From Sarcocystis neurona (taxonomy: Eukaryota > Apicomplexa > Conoidasida > Eucoccidiorida > Sarcocystidae): a stretch of 64,000 bases of DNA. Under the pieces are notes generated by a model. It saw nothing but the letters and a program-made list of their open reading frames with translations, was not told the origin of the DNA and did not search any database. The stretch spans positions 159,088-223,087 of the forward strand of contig KL647311.1 of the NCBI GenBank assembly GCA_000727475.1, read 5' to 3'. Both the position numbers and the translations under genes were made by a program. Shown here piece after piece: positions 36,701-49,100 of the stretch (the first letter of the stretch is position 1; every line of letters begins with the position of its first letter).

Positions 36701-36892
36701 CCGTGTAAACTTCGTACACACGATCAAGAGCAGGAGCCCCTTAGCCGCCGATTTATCTGCGCAAGTGATATCGGATGGTACTATCTGTCATATTATCGAC
36801 ATCAGCAGCAGTTCCTCAACAGCAGCCGCTTACGACCGGAAGCACCATCAACCGCATCTAGCAGTATCACCACCGCGAGCAGCGTGTCATAA
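27662..36892 (+). CDS. candidate gene A: multi-exon cysteine-rich protein (overall span)
   Basis: At least a dozen short + strand open segments with GT-AG borders lie here. They encode Cys-rich and beta-strand-like peptides unlike the repeat-derived ORFs elsewhere. Supported pieces are 27662-27792, 30598-30795, 30939-31123, 31250-31439, 31836-31914, 32036-32175, 32309-32406, 32619-about 32770, 33149-33293, 34897-34940, 35481-35680, 35745-35882, 36199-36593 and 36683-36892. Many successive pieces match in intron phase, while a few junctions do not, so exons are missing or misplaced. No signal peptide was found for this gene and no transmembrane helix is visible. The stop at 36,890-36,892 precedes the next start codon by 333 bases. 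Function is unknown. The Cys pattern suggests a secreted or surface-exposed modular protein. It may be more than one gene. Confidence 0.5.
28000..30597. other. gene A interior, exons not resolved
   Basis: One candidate exon follows the TTTCTTTGCAG acceptor at 28,166-28,176 (KDLHGETQKLLVKRRGYVNR... to a GTACGA donor near 28,267). Another open region lies at 28,873-29,200 (TINVHTTSVTLLLRDLLPDG). I could not connect them in phase with the neighbouring exons. The rest is of ordinary composition with a TA/TG patch at 29,430-29,510. Confidence 0.35.
30598..31123 (+). CDS. gene A, two linked exons (30598-30795, 30939-31123)
   Basis: The first exon (66 residues) contains CTTDIHGSPDASQDPF and GSRCEDVCTWRTCKN and ends AAG at a GTATTA donor in phase 0. 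The second begins after CTGCGGCAG in phase 0. It contains ACPTWICVVARL, SGANCRTQGTFRLKF and TICCVEQRDEDE and runs to a GTAGAG donor, or alternatively to the TAG at 31,125. Paired cysteines and alternating hydrophobic residues point to disulfide-bonded extracellular modules. No named domain was recognised. Confidence 0.5.
31250..32770 (+). CDS. gene A, exon chain 31250-31439, 31836-31914, 32036-32175, 32309-32406, 32619-about 32770
   Basis: Intron phases agree along the whole chain (1, 2, 1, 0). Peptides include PCVWKFRYQPSTSE and VGCYIGEGVV with a GTGAGT donor; VCDLKAYKEEVFTVTMC; TQCEDLGRCQILCVV and KHTCCLCCGALL; SCSRCAPRR and TCTTCTY; and finally ALSDVVTLEALKNCF and SLTFSIIVYERVTSL after a TACTTCTTTCAG acceptor. 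The cluster of CxxC and CC motifs in 32,036-32,406 is the most Cys-dense part of gene A. The 3' end of the last exon is uncertain. Confidence 0.52.
33149..33293 (+). CDS. gene A, exon with Cys pair and helical stretch
   Basis: After TTTCATCAG the frame reads HQDAAQQCCPPKKNAK, then GRKEDVIDMLLEISTL and HGFSEEVSNVVA, to a GTGTGC donor (phase 1). The second half is amphipathic-helical, unlike the neighbouring beta-like pieces. The flanks are TA/TG-rich (32,870-33,010 and 33,300-33,390) and look intronic. Confidence 0.45.
33400..35480. other. gene A interior, mostly intronic
   Basis: One good small exon candidate lies at 34,897-34,940 (GVFPEKVFLRYGID) between a GTTTCGTTGCAG acceptor and a GTGAGT donor. 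A plausible open stretch just before it (34,690-34,860, LDPDGYIPRLACCAQ) could not be bordered. Elsewhere I see nothing supportable. Confidence 0.4.
35481..36892 (+). CDS. gene A, C-terminal exon chain with stop
   Basis: Four exons join in phase: 35481-35680, 35745-35882, 36199-36593 and 36683-36892. The first has LPPCLSALLCSHYITLHGTC and RLELTVAYDPSFHTYGYIS, Cys-rich then beta-like. The second (acceptor TTCGCCTATAG) has TYAQTYVVQLPLGGSQKISI. The third is Ser/Thr/Asn/Arg-rich, encoded by CAG/AGC triplets, with four Cys. The fourth (acceptor GGCTTTTCAG) starts VQYLPQPCKLRTHDQEQEP and ends SSITTASSVS at a TAA. This gives the gene a low-complexity Ser-rich C-terminus. The chain is the best-supported part of gene A. 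Confidence 0.55.
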
Positions 36893-36899
36893 GCAGTGC

Positions 36900-37225
36900 C
36901 CAACAGTCATTAGCTAGAGTATATTCAATATAAATCCCGCGGCAGCAGCAGCAACTCCATCAAAAACAAAGTCATCACCACCAATACGGTCGTCAGCATC
37001 AGTTACGGCATAAGCAGGAGGTTCCCTGTCAGAAGTAGCACTGCCAGCAGCAAAAGCACGACTGCGGAGTTATCCTCAGTAACAGTGTCGACCTTACCAA
37101 GTTTACAACCAACACCACCACCACGCTTGGCTTCAGCAGCCGCAGACGCAATATTGGCAGCAGAGATCTCGCCAGCGGCGGACTGGCTCATACACCAGCA
37201 ACAGCAGGCTCATCAGTAGCAAACG
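36900..37225. other. gap between genes A and B, CAG-rich
   Basis: 333 bases separate the proposed stop of gene A from the start codon of gene B. They contain CAG and CACCAC triplets and no supported exon. This is where the terminator of A and the promoter of B should lie. I recognise no specific signal. Confidence 0.45.
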
Positions 37226-37405
37226 ATGGACGCTACACGCGGGCTGTCTGGCGCCTGGCGCACTCTTCTTGCTTCGGTCAGCACAGTTTTGTTAATCATG
37301 ACAGTTAACTCTGTCCTCGGTGCGGACTTCGACTATCCCCCTACACGCTACATTGCTCAGGAAAAAATTCCCTCGGATGAGAACAAATTCTTTAGTGATG
37401 CAGAG
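37226..37405 (+). CDS. gene B, first exon with signal peptide
   Basis: ATG 37,226 opens 60 codons ending at a GTAGGA donor (37,406). The N-terminus has a short polar start (MDATRGLSGAWR), an 18-residue hydrophobic core (TLLASVSTVLLIMTVNSV) and a small-residue cleavage context (VLG before ADFDYPP). This is a classical secretory signal peptide. The mature part is acidic. It is the only clear signal peptide in the window and defines the start of gene B. An alternative donor (GTAAAC) lies 17 bases further on. Confidence 0.65.
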
Positions 37406-40066
37406 GTAGGACAAAAGAGGTAAACGTGCGACTTTGCCGCGAGCTCAGTGGCCTGTTTGAAGCGTGCAGGCCAGAGCACCGAGGTAGACATTCCACAATA
37501 AACGAGGGCACTCACCTGCTTGCATGAAGGCATCTCGGGTGTGTGTGTGTGTGGGTGTGTGTGTGTGTGTGTATCTATTAGTTAAGTCCGCATGTGTGTA
37601 TTGGGGTTTGCGTGTGTGTGTGTACGGGCATACATATATATATATATATATGAATAAATATTCGTATATACGTGTGTGTTGTATGAGGGTAGTACTCCCA
37701 TGATACTACCTCTGTTCTTTGGTAGGGTCACATGCAATTATGCGACGAAAGCTACAAATGTTCACGTATTCGGCAAGCACTAGTAACAAGATGTGGACAG
37801 AGACTGATATACACGAATACAAAAGTCGTGCAATTTGCATTCTGAAGGTAGGTAGACATCCGTGACGCACCCGTGTCCGTACATGTGTGACTACACACAC
37901 ACGCGTATGCGCGTCGAAGCACGGGCTCCAAATAAGGAGACCTGTCTCAATGTTTTCTCTCTGTTCAGTTGTCTGCCTAGTCGTACCTCCGTGATCAGCC
38001 CCTTGCTGCAAGGCGCTGGCTGTTGACGGCAGCCTGGCGCTTCGCATCCTTGTCTGCACTAGGTAGTTACTACTTTTGCTTTTCCTTAGTCTGCTACTGC
38101 TTCTCATGCATATACGGAATTTCGGGGGCTTCCTGTGTACTTACGTACATACCTGTAATGTGGGAATACATGTTTATATGTCCGTGCGACTGTGAACGCG
38201 GACGCCTGTGTGTGTCTGCGTGCCTGTGTACGCGCCTGTCTAGGAGCTTCCTGTGTACTTACGTACATACCTGTAATGTGTTTTTTTAAAGACGTCATTA
38301 TCAGCTTCCTTTTAGTCCTTGCGTTCAAGTCGTCGCTCTCACAGTGTCTTCAGCTCAAGCTGAGATAGTGTGTCACTAAAGCGTCACTATGTGCAGAACG
38401 GCAAACAATCGTGCTCCGTACGGATGTTCAGACGCCGGCGGAGTCACTGTAGTGTGCCAGGGTACCTACGCACGTATATTTGTTTATGTGTGATACGTGT
38501 ATATATAAACATTAAGTGTACATGTATATACTTACCGTTTGAGAGGCTGCTCTACATGGCTGCTGAAACGACTTAGCGTCAGAAGGGTGAAATACGAAAG
38601 GTTTTGTTCGGTTGGAGGAAGGTAGCTGCTATTGCGGTGCGGTTTGCTGTTATATTTCGGCAACTACAACTAGTTTACCCACCATACGTATACGTGTGCA
38701 TACTCACACGTACACACACAGGAAACTGTACGGGACGACGGAAGAAGCTGCCACTGCTAGTGTGTCAGCTTGCAAATGTTCTGGTGCAGCTTCATGTATC
38801 TCGCGTAATAGTTCGCGTTGTCTGAAATATGTCCATGCGTGCTACGTTTTGCGCTCATGCAGGCAGACACATATCCCCGTATATATATAATATATGTCAA
38901 GAGTAACGAATGCAACCTCCTTGTACTTCCTTAGCTACTCTTGACCACTTGTAGTTTCGAGGCGCGTTTACCCTGTGATCTGTATTTAACGTATGATCTC
39001 GACAGTGATGCGATTGTGTGCGTGGATTTGTGCGCTTGCCGCTTGCCTAAGTAATTCCCTGAAGACGACAAAACGGTCCCCTTTAATTTTGTGAGTAAAA
39101 GTGTGCAGGTATGCACTCCCACTTTCGTCCTCACGTCTTACAAGAAGTACATGCATATATACACACGTTCAACATTGCGTACAAATACTGTGACGGATAA
39201 ACCTACTCCTATGTGTACGTGTCGAGGGAGAGTCATACTGAATGATAACGACGCATATGCGCGAGTGCTCGGGTAACCGGACACAAACAACATATCCATC
39301 GACACAGCCTTCTGTTTATGTCTACGCATATAGAAATATATACACTTGTACTTAGCGACGTACTTGAACATACATACGTTTTCACGTCGTACCGTGTACG
39401 CAGCAGGCTTCTTTCAGTAGTCGCAACCGTTGTAAGTTGCACAGTCCTCCAGCATTTTGTTTTCTGCTTTTCATAGGAGACCACGCACTACTGGGGGGCC
39501 ACAAATCACAAGTTGGTTATGCGATTTGTCCCTGAACCCCGCGGTTATGTTGGGACGGCTTTCCGGCTAAGGGGCATTATCAGCTCCGGGTTCAGTAAGC
39601 ACATAGCCGTTTCTCTTTCTCTCTTCCTTCCTCGCTATCTCTCTAGATATACATATACATATATCTATATATGTGTCTATCCTGCCAGTACGCATATTTA
39701 TCAACGAGTCTATTTGAACGTCCACTCTACACTTGTACCAGTGCACCTCTACTTCAGCACAGATAACGCGGAGATAATTACAGCATTGGCGTACACTCTC
39801 CCGTACACGTGCCTTGCTTTGTTCTGCAACTGCACACGCAAGCAACATCATGAAGCCAGCAACCACGTTGACACAGTTACGTTTCTTAGTCCTTTTGTCC
39901 AGAGGAGCAGCAGCACACAAATGGTGTCAGCAATTTGCTACCTTTAAAAGAAGAAATGCCGCTCGCAAACGCCTTGGTGTACTGCGTAGCAGCACTGTAT
40001 GTGCCGCAGCCTTCAATGTACCTCACTGATACGTTGACAGCATTGTCGCTTTCTGACACACACACA

Positions 40067-40102
<36 letters not shown>

Positions 40103-43100
40103 CACAGACACAACGTCAATAGCTGGCTGCACCGGAGGACGAAAGAGTGCGCAACAACGGCATGTACATTCATCTGCCTACGCGTACTTGGCTAGGTGCC
40201 ATTCTTGTCGTTTTACAGTAAGCAACGTGCAACGTGTCTTTCTTTGAGCAATCGTGTGGCAAGGGACGGTCAAAATGATCTGTTGTAACAGAGAAATCGA
40301 ACTTGCTGCCCGTGGAGTATCAGCGGTGCTACCCCGGTGTGCGTAGCTTGTAAATATCGTGCGAAACATGATTTCTAGAGTAAAATATAAAATGTGTGAA
40401 CACCGAATTCGTAGGACACGGGCACGTGGGAAAGACACCAGGGGTAAACCTCGTAATTCGTAATTGAGGCTTTTCTCTGCTTGACCGTTAGAGCTACGGC
40501 AAATTAAATTGGAGTTGCCACGCACAGACGCTTACTACTGGCCTGCTGACTCGGACATTGTAACTGCTGAAGCTTTTTTCCGACGAAGGTTGCAAGCAGC
40601 TGCAGCAGCCGAGGAAAACCCAACAATCCAAGAGGACTGCCCAGCAGAACTTCCGTCCGCCCGCCTTTCTTTCCTTCGCCACGACTCTCCCCATACACAT
40701 ACGTCATCCTACCTTTCGCCCTTCGATTCTGCCTCCCCTGCGGTAGCACCGCCTGCTCCTTACCTCTCTTCGTTGTCTCCGGCTTCGCGGCACTTCGCGC
40801 CTTCTACCTCGTCGTCGTCTCGTAGCTCCCCAGAGGGTCCTCCTTCTACCGATTCTCGTCCTGCACCCAGTTTCTCCTCTTCCGCTCCATCACTTTCTCC
40901 ACCACGTCTTTCGCCTCATTTTCCGTATGCTGCGCCTTACGAATCCTCCGTGACTCTTGCTTCTTCGTCTCTCCCCTCTCGCCAGGTCCGCTCTCCTTCT
41001 CCCGCGCCATCGCCCTCTCCCTCGCCATCGCCCTCTTTCCGTCCGTCTCCCCCGTCACCGAGACCTTCCACCAGCAAACATCCTCTGTGGTCAGCCTTTC
41101 CTGATTCGTCCCCGCCGAAAGTCATTCGCCATGCGTCTGGCACACACACCTCACATGCAGCGGCACATGTTCCTCTGCACCCGCGATCCCACGCAAGGAA
41201 ACTCGTCGCTTGCGAGCCGCTGCCGCCGAACACTAAGGGCATTGTGAAAGAGATTTTTGAAAAGCATGGGGTTAGCACCGACGGAATCTTTATGGAAGCT
41301 GACGCCGATGCCGCGTCGACCAGGCGAGGAACTGCTGGCGAAAAAGACGGAAACGTCCCTTTCTCCTCTGCTCTCGAAGTATTCAAGGAAGCTCCTGGTG
41401 TGCAGGTATTTGACGCAGTTGTCGATATTCCAGAAATACTTCCACCGTTTCACCCCAAGTGCCCAGCAAACACTGCGTGTGGCGCCGAGTACTGCCTAGT
41501 GTACGGGTGCGAAGAAGAGAAGACAAGAAAAGGTGAGCCTGCACCCGCTACTTCATCAATGACCGACGCAGGTAAGACACGGACAAAGGTCAGTAATGGT
41601 CGTGTCGAATGGTGCTGCCCAGAGCATGAACAGGTAACAGGGGTGTACGAGAAGAGAGACTTGGTCAACCACAGAGTTCTCAAAGAGAGAGCCTTCTCAG
41701 CTCTCCGGTAAAGACTTCGTGCCGCGCGAAATGGCGATAACTCCACGACAGTTGCAAGCGCAAGTGTACGAGCGCAAAGTAGCGGAACGTAGACATGCCG
41801 TTTCATAGGTCCTGTCGGAAAATCTGAAAGTGGTCTTTTCGTGCACTTCGTGATTTGCACCAGGCGACGCAAACACGGACGGACAGCGTGCCAGGGACGA
41901 CAGGGGACATACACTGTACAAAACAGCGCGCATCTAGGAGGTGCTGCTCAAAGAGGAACCACAGAGGATACGTTCAGAAAACAAGGATGTAGCACACTGT
42001 CTGCCGACGCAAAAGTGAAGCAGTGTGACCAGGTTGCACCGGTTTCGCTGAGGCTTGCAAGGAATTCTATAGAATTCGGCACCAGAGACTTGTAACAAAA
42101 CAGCTACCCAGGCAGCATCTACGAAGGCTAAAGAGAGAAGGAGGGGAAAAAGAAACGTGCCACTGTATTCTGCTGGACAGGTCGTGGGTCCAAAAAAGCA
42201 GGACGGCTTAGTATAAACGGACTGCAGACGTTAGACGACACCTCGGTTTTCCCGTCTCAACACTCAGTGCAGGAAAAAGGGGGAAAAGGCAGCGACAAAG
42301 GCTGCCACGTGGTCAAAGTAACGCGCGACCGCGGCCTGTGAGCAGCTTTCAGTTGGGGTGCTCATCGTTTTGCCTGAAGCACGGGTAGCACAAGCAGACA
42401 AATGCAGAAGCCGCTCTGTGCCGCGTGTGTGTCTCTCCATTTAGATATGCCTAGGAAGTAGAAGGATAAACAACCCTGTATGACAACTCCTTCTCTGGTG
42501 TGCAGCGTGCAGGAGACGACACTCTACACAACAAGCCCACCGAGAGGGACCACGCGTGTAGCTATACAGGAAGTGCACCGGTGTAAACAGCACCTAGTAG
42601 GGAGAAACTGCAACAACGCCCAGGTCGACTGCACGGCGAAAGAAGTCGGCACTTTGAACGTAGGAGCAAGCCGCACTGTCACAAAGGGCTCTACTGGTTG
42701 CTTCTTCAAAGTCTCCCAATTTTGTAAAGAGCCGTTCAGAAAAACCACTAGAAGCGAAACAGCAACAAATGGGGGACCAACAAACATTTCATTACAGCAA
42801 GTCTTCCGCGGTGTATGAATGTCAAAAAAAAAAGGTGACAGGTCTTTTACGTGGCAGAAGAACGCTACACAGTACCGCCCATACCACCGGAACACGTATT
42901 CAGTCTGAAGAGAAACATTGGTTCTTCCTTCACGACAGAACAGCGGGGCTTAGAGAGAGCCGCACTATTTCAAAGTGCAGACGTGGACTTGAACTCCAAG
43001 CACAGTGTTCTTGGGCCCTGCTACCTCAGTGGGCCCCAACACGTTTATTCAACGAAATGATCTACAGCGCCTGTAGGGCCACAGGCATGTTATTGAGCGC

Positions 43101-46100
43101 ACGTCTACAAATAAGCATACAGAGAATGATATCTTACACACAATAGTTGCGTGTGTAGTGTCAAGTGCAGCTATCAACTTGCCGTGCAAGTTATCAAGGA
43201 AGCACTGCTTTACGATCGAACTTATTTGCTAAGAACTGACAAGGTGCGGCTACGCAGAAGGCGGTTCCATGTTTCCGAAACCATACCTTCTGTCCTCTGG
43301 GTGAAGAAGATCGTCTGTTCTCGTAAATGTCGGTTTGAGACTTGCTGCAGGCCCTGCGTCCCTGACGGCTGCGTCAAACAAGCTGCTTTGGATTCCTCCG
43401 AAGGAAGTTCAACTAGTAGTGCACGTGGACGTACCTGCCTCCGCGACCTCCATGCAGGAGCAATGGTGGGGGTGACTTATTCAAATACACTTACGCACTA
43501 ACCACGTGTATACGTACGTATGCGCGTGCACGTTGGACACATCGCTTTCATAGATGATATTTAGTACTGCAAATAACTCTGCCTGCTTACCTCCTTACTT
43601 TGCTGACCTCCGTTGTGCAACCTCTCACTCAACTCTTTTATCTCCGCGTGTGTGCTCTGCACGAGAATAATAGAGGTATCAGCTGCAGCCCAGCAGGGAG
43701 CAAATGTAACACGAGAAAACACCTGCGACACCCAGAATGAGAAAGTCTAGCTGCACGTCTGCCTCCGCGTCAGTTCCTGTTGCTTTCAACGAATATCTGC
43801 ATCGACAATCGAACGCTACCGCATCCGCATTGAAATAGAGACAGGGACACTCAATTCATGCAAGATGGCAAGGTTCTATACCCAATTTTCCCAGCAACTG
43901 CTCTAGTCAATACTACCTGATGCATCACGCACGAATTGCGCGAGCGCCTCGGTAGCAGAAATCGTAAGCAACTGCTGCACACGAGAAAATTCAAAAGGAA
44001 GTCCCTTCAAGTCGATGGCTTCGCCAGCAAATAGTTCCCCTTCTTACGTTACCTATTCAGAAGATTAATAGTTACTGTTATGGTAGCTTGTACATCCAGA
44101 TGCTGAAGGTGTAGTCCGCTTGTGACGCGCTGTTCAGAGTGAAGCAGGCGCGAACCTCATCCAACGTCATAGAATTTGACTAATTCAGGAGAAATAACTT
44201 TCCTATATTGTGGAGAGGCATATCTGTTAGAGAAAACAGAAAATAAGGACCCATCTTGCTTCTAAGGAACCAAGGGGACCTGGCTTCAGACTTTCACGAG
44301 ATACACGACAGCCGCTCCGAAAAGGAAACAGGTGCTTGTGAACAAAGCATATGTCAGGACCACTTGTATTGAAGCACTTCGAGGAACACATGTAGCTGTA
44401 ATGCACCTACGCGAAGTAAACAGCAGTAACGCGGTACAATCTGATGCTCGGTGAAAGCACCGATGCTGTGTTTACCTATCAACCTAGAAGATACTTCTTT
44501 GTCTCATGTACTTTTTTATTTCCTCCATTACAACAAAAGCCCGTTTTCTCTCGTAAAGTCGCTCTCGTGAGGATATAAGAGAGATATTGTTGTTGGATGC
44601 GTGATACCCTGTGGTGAGGGCCTGGCATTAACAAAAGGCCGACCGTTCTGTTGTCCTGTACGCAATAACTTTAGGATGCTGCAGATCCTCGAAAAGCCTG
44701 CAGAAGCTTCGCAGTTGAAAATCTACGCTGGATACGAAGACGTGTACCAGATGGGCTACAACATCGGCGACGTCGTGAAAAAAAAGACAAACGAGGTACT
44801 TTTCTGAAGTGGGCGAGAGGTCTTTGTCTTCACATTGCCTTTCTAAGGATGGGTGTCTATGACAGGGCCAGTTACAGCAGCAAATACACCAGTGCCCCAC
44901 CTATCCACGTAAGCGCCATCGCAGAAGCTGCAACGACTGTAGTCGCAGGGGGAGGAAAACAAATGGCAGTGTCGGCGATCTGTCTATACATATGTATAAA
45001 TATATGTTAATGTGCAGGCATCTGTACGTACACCTCCACATTCCAGATGTGCGTTATAACCTCTCAGTAGTCCTTTCTGATCGACCTTGTTATCTGTACA
45101 GATATACACACATATACGTGCGTCGATGTGCGTTCACCAGTATGTACACAGGCGCACTGCAGGTTCGCATGTTATGCCCGTCGCCGCCGTCCATCAACTC
45201 GACACTGCCAGCTCTGGAAGCATATATATATATACATATATATATATGTATACGTGTACATGTGTGTGATTTCGAGAACGAAAGATAAGATGGGAAGATA
45301 TCTGTGTACGTCGCAGTACGGCAACAGCTCGTCAAAGGGCAAAAACGTGCACGACAGGAGGAGTGTGCAGAATTAGCATCAGTACCATCACTTTTTTTTC
45401 CAAGCTTCCAATTACACCTTCTAAGGCACCCCATGCCAATGTGGCCACGGTAGGCTGTGTTCAGTCGCTTGGTGATCTGCAAGGTTGTCAGGGTTGTCAT
45501 CGTTGTTGACGCAGTTGTTGGCCTCGGAGGCGCTGGCGAAAATCCTTATACCTACTGTGGTATACGCACGGCGTATCTTGCTTTTCTTTATACCTTCAGC
45601 TTTTCTTCAAATATCTTCCGCCCTTGAGAAATCCACTTCGTGTGGAGCAGATACGCCTGGAAGGTGGCGCGGGACTGGGCAGCTTCAACTACACCTTTTC
45701 GGCAGTCGTGACTCCAGAAAGACAGAGAATATACGGTACTTGCTAAAACAGACTATGTCCATGTGCAGCATGAGGCACACATCTAGATATACATGTGTAT
45801 ACATGGAGCTATGGTAGCGTCGCGTCCATGGAACAGATATGTTGTGAAGTCCTGGCGATGCTGAAACGACGATTCTAGCTCGTGATGAGGCAGCCCGGAA
45901 ATGCAAAAGGAGGAAATGCGCAAACGAGAGATAACACGCGCCTACGTGTAGGTCCTTCGTCGGAAACCGCCCGCGTGACCACTTACCCACATACGTGAAT
46001 ACTCCTCCCTGTACAGACCTACAGATTCATGGAACTAGACGCAGCTGGTAAAGTCCGAAGAAAAGTTTTTGTTTTTTCCGGTAGGCGGACGTTGGCTGCC

Positions 46101-49100
46101 GGTGCGAGCATCCGTTCAAGTGATGTTGAAAACCACGTCACACGTTGTCATTCGATGGGCAACTTACCACAGGTTTACCACAGCCACGTCGCCAGCTGTC
46201 ATTATACGGGGAATGCAGCACCTGTTTACCACTCACAAATATACGGGTATACAGTAGCGACGCACACAGCTTCTTGCACCGCTGTGCAGCCAGATTCGGG
46301 CTTCGGTTGTGCCCTCTAAGGCTTGTTCTTGTCTCGTATGCAGTTGCTCTGTCAGAAGTCTCAGGGTTTTTCTTTGCATCTGAAGGCAACACCCCACAAG
46401 ATCCTCCCTAACTGCCAACGTTCTGAGATCTACCCGTTGGTCTTCACCTCCATTATCTGGGACGAAGTACACTGTCAACAGATTATCTGCGGCCTTCTTT
46501 TGTTTCTGGACCTAGGTGATCTAAAAATTGTTTAGTCCCGACCTCTCTGTCAGTGCGTTCTGCTGTTCCGTACCAGTTTCATTCACTTTCTAATGATAAT
46601 TAGCAAGCTTTCCCCTTTTCTCTGCCAGCCGAAGTGAATCCTCAGCTTCACCTCACACTTCCTGGTCCGGCGTGTTCGACCACTGAGACCGCCTGGGTGG
46701 AGCCATTTGGTTCGAAGCCTATATGGCTAGCAAACAACCAATTGCGTGACTGCTGGGATCTCTTCGAAGCATGCGAGTCACTGGACAACGGGGGATTGTT
46801 CGACACGTGTGAAGTGACATACGAGAAATTGCGCGACGACGCGCCCGTGGCTCGAAAAATCGTTCTCAGTGGCGCTCCCCGAGACATTCCAGTACGTACG
46901 TCGCATCGTAACACGAAGCCGGGGGCCAGGTCCGCGTGCCCACACATTAGTGAGATTTTATACGAGTTTATTTGTTTGCACAATTTCACTCTAACTTCTC
47001 GTCCACACTGAATGCGCACAAATCCGAAACTTGAGCGGGCATCTCAATTGAGATGCGAGAGTGCACATAGTAGCTTCAGACACACGCCAAGTGTATGCAC
47101 ACGTACACATGAACACATACTTATACATATGTAAACGTACATATGTATCTTTCTCATATTTATTTTAGACGAAAAACGTTGCCGTGCCGATTGCATGGAT
47201 GGCTGCAGTGGGAAAAGCTGCCTTGTAAGCTGACGGGCATTTCTGAGCAAAACTGCGCTGATTTAGGGATGCTACCGCAGCTTGCACGCGTGAGCACGTA
47301 TTGACTACAGGAACTGTTTTCGGTGGTCTATACGATGAACCCATGCGGATGAGTCGCGTAGCCCCCCCTTTGAGGCGCAGCCAGACAGCCTCAACAGGAG
47401 AGATGCTTAGTAGTGGACAAACATGCATAGGGGAATTTCTCATGTACAGAGAAGTGAAGAAATGTATTAAACGTAGAGATAACAGCGTGTACACAAGTCT
47501 ATAGATCTTTTCCATACGTAAAGTTTATACAGAAGCATGCGAGCCTGTGCACTGGTGCAACAGTTCCAGGTTAGTATATCCTCGGGCAACGGGCGAAGCC
47601 GTAGACAATCCGTCTTCCACTACACCCTCTTTCGACTGCATGGCGAATTAAAACGTAGACTCAGGTGAAATCGTAGCTACCTTCTACTCAGCTGTGTATG
47701 TGAATGAAGATTCCCATCCCAGGTATGGGCAGAAACACTCTGCACGTGTCCGGTGAGAGTGAACGTGCCTGCGACAATCATTGTGATGGTGCTCTAAACT
47801 AGTAAGAAATGACATTGTTATAAGGGAGTCTTGCTCAAAAATAGTGAGACGTCTAACGACAAACCTAGTCCTGCGCATTCACTCGCGCTGCACTCCAAGC
47901 CTTAAACACGTGACAACGTTCGCCTGTCTTTGTACTCTCCGTGCTCGGTGCTGCGTTGTGTCCTCCAGATATCCATACCCGCATAACTGAGTACCACACC
48001 TTCTGAAGGCGTTCCACAGAGATCAGCTTCAACACTAAATACAATTCCTTTACCCTGTATATTCGCTCTCGCTTGTAAATCTTTTCACTGTACACATACA
48101 GTGACATATGGGTACGGACTGCACATGCGTCACGTTGTACATGAATATTTACACGTATTAAGATATATATTTTATATCTGAAAATGGTTCATACCCAGGT
48201 TTGCATTCATTCCATCGATACTAGAGGATTTCTTCGCCATGGCTTCTTGTAGACTGTGCACCTCTGCACTTTTTTTGCTTCTGTAAAGGAATTCCTAGTG
48301 AACACTGGCTGCGACACACAGCAAGTGTAGCTCAGCTTGTACAACCCTCTAGACATGTGCGTAAATCAAATGCTCGCAGTCTAACGCTTTCACCTGTTGT
48401 AGAGTAATTGTTGCTTGCTCGCAGGCACGTCCGTTCACGCTGAAATTTTCAGGCTTGTATCCGCCAAGTACAAACCTGACTAATTCTGTACCGCGATGGT
48501 ATATGCAAGTTGCTTCCGGGTACCCAAAGACGTTAAGGCAGAAGGAAGAAAGGGCCAAACTTGATGAAACGTAAGAGGCGGAAGACGGGCAATTTTGTGT
48601 GTCCCTCTCAGCTGGACAAACTTGAATTGCTTTACTGGCGTGTGCACCACAAATCCACACATATCCTCCTACAAGAGGAACATTCAAGCCTTGCTTATAC
48701 GTCATGATCCTTACTCCGAGAAAAAGACAGAGGAGGTCCCCTGTATGGAAGGATACTGCTGTCGGGACTCCAGTGCCTCCCTAGGTGATTACACGCATAC
48801 ATTGAAATGACGCAAAGACATTTTCATTGGCTAGAAGATAGCTGCTTGGTAGCTCAGAGCCTCTGGGGTACCAGGGTATTTGCGAATACGTAGAAAAGAT
48901 TTCATTCGTCTGCTAGCATTGAAGCAGAGGCGACCTGTGGAAAAGAACGATGTAATGTCACGCGTGTGCAAAAAACAGGAGGAACGCATGTTTGTGGAGA
49001 GATGAAAAAGAAAAGCAACATTTTCGCACGGAAGTTTTCGCAGCAGGTGCCATCCCAAAGTCACGTGTGCAAGATTATTCAGAGGGACTGACGTACCCAT

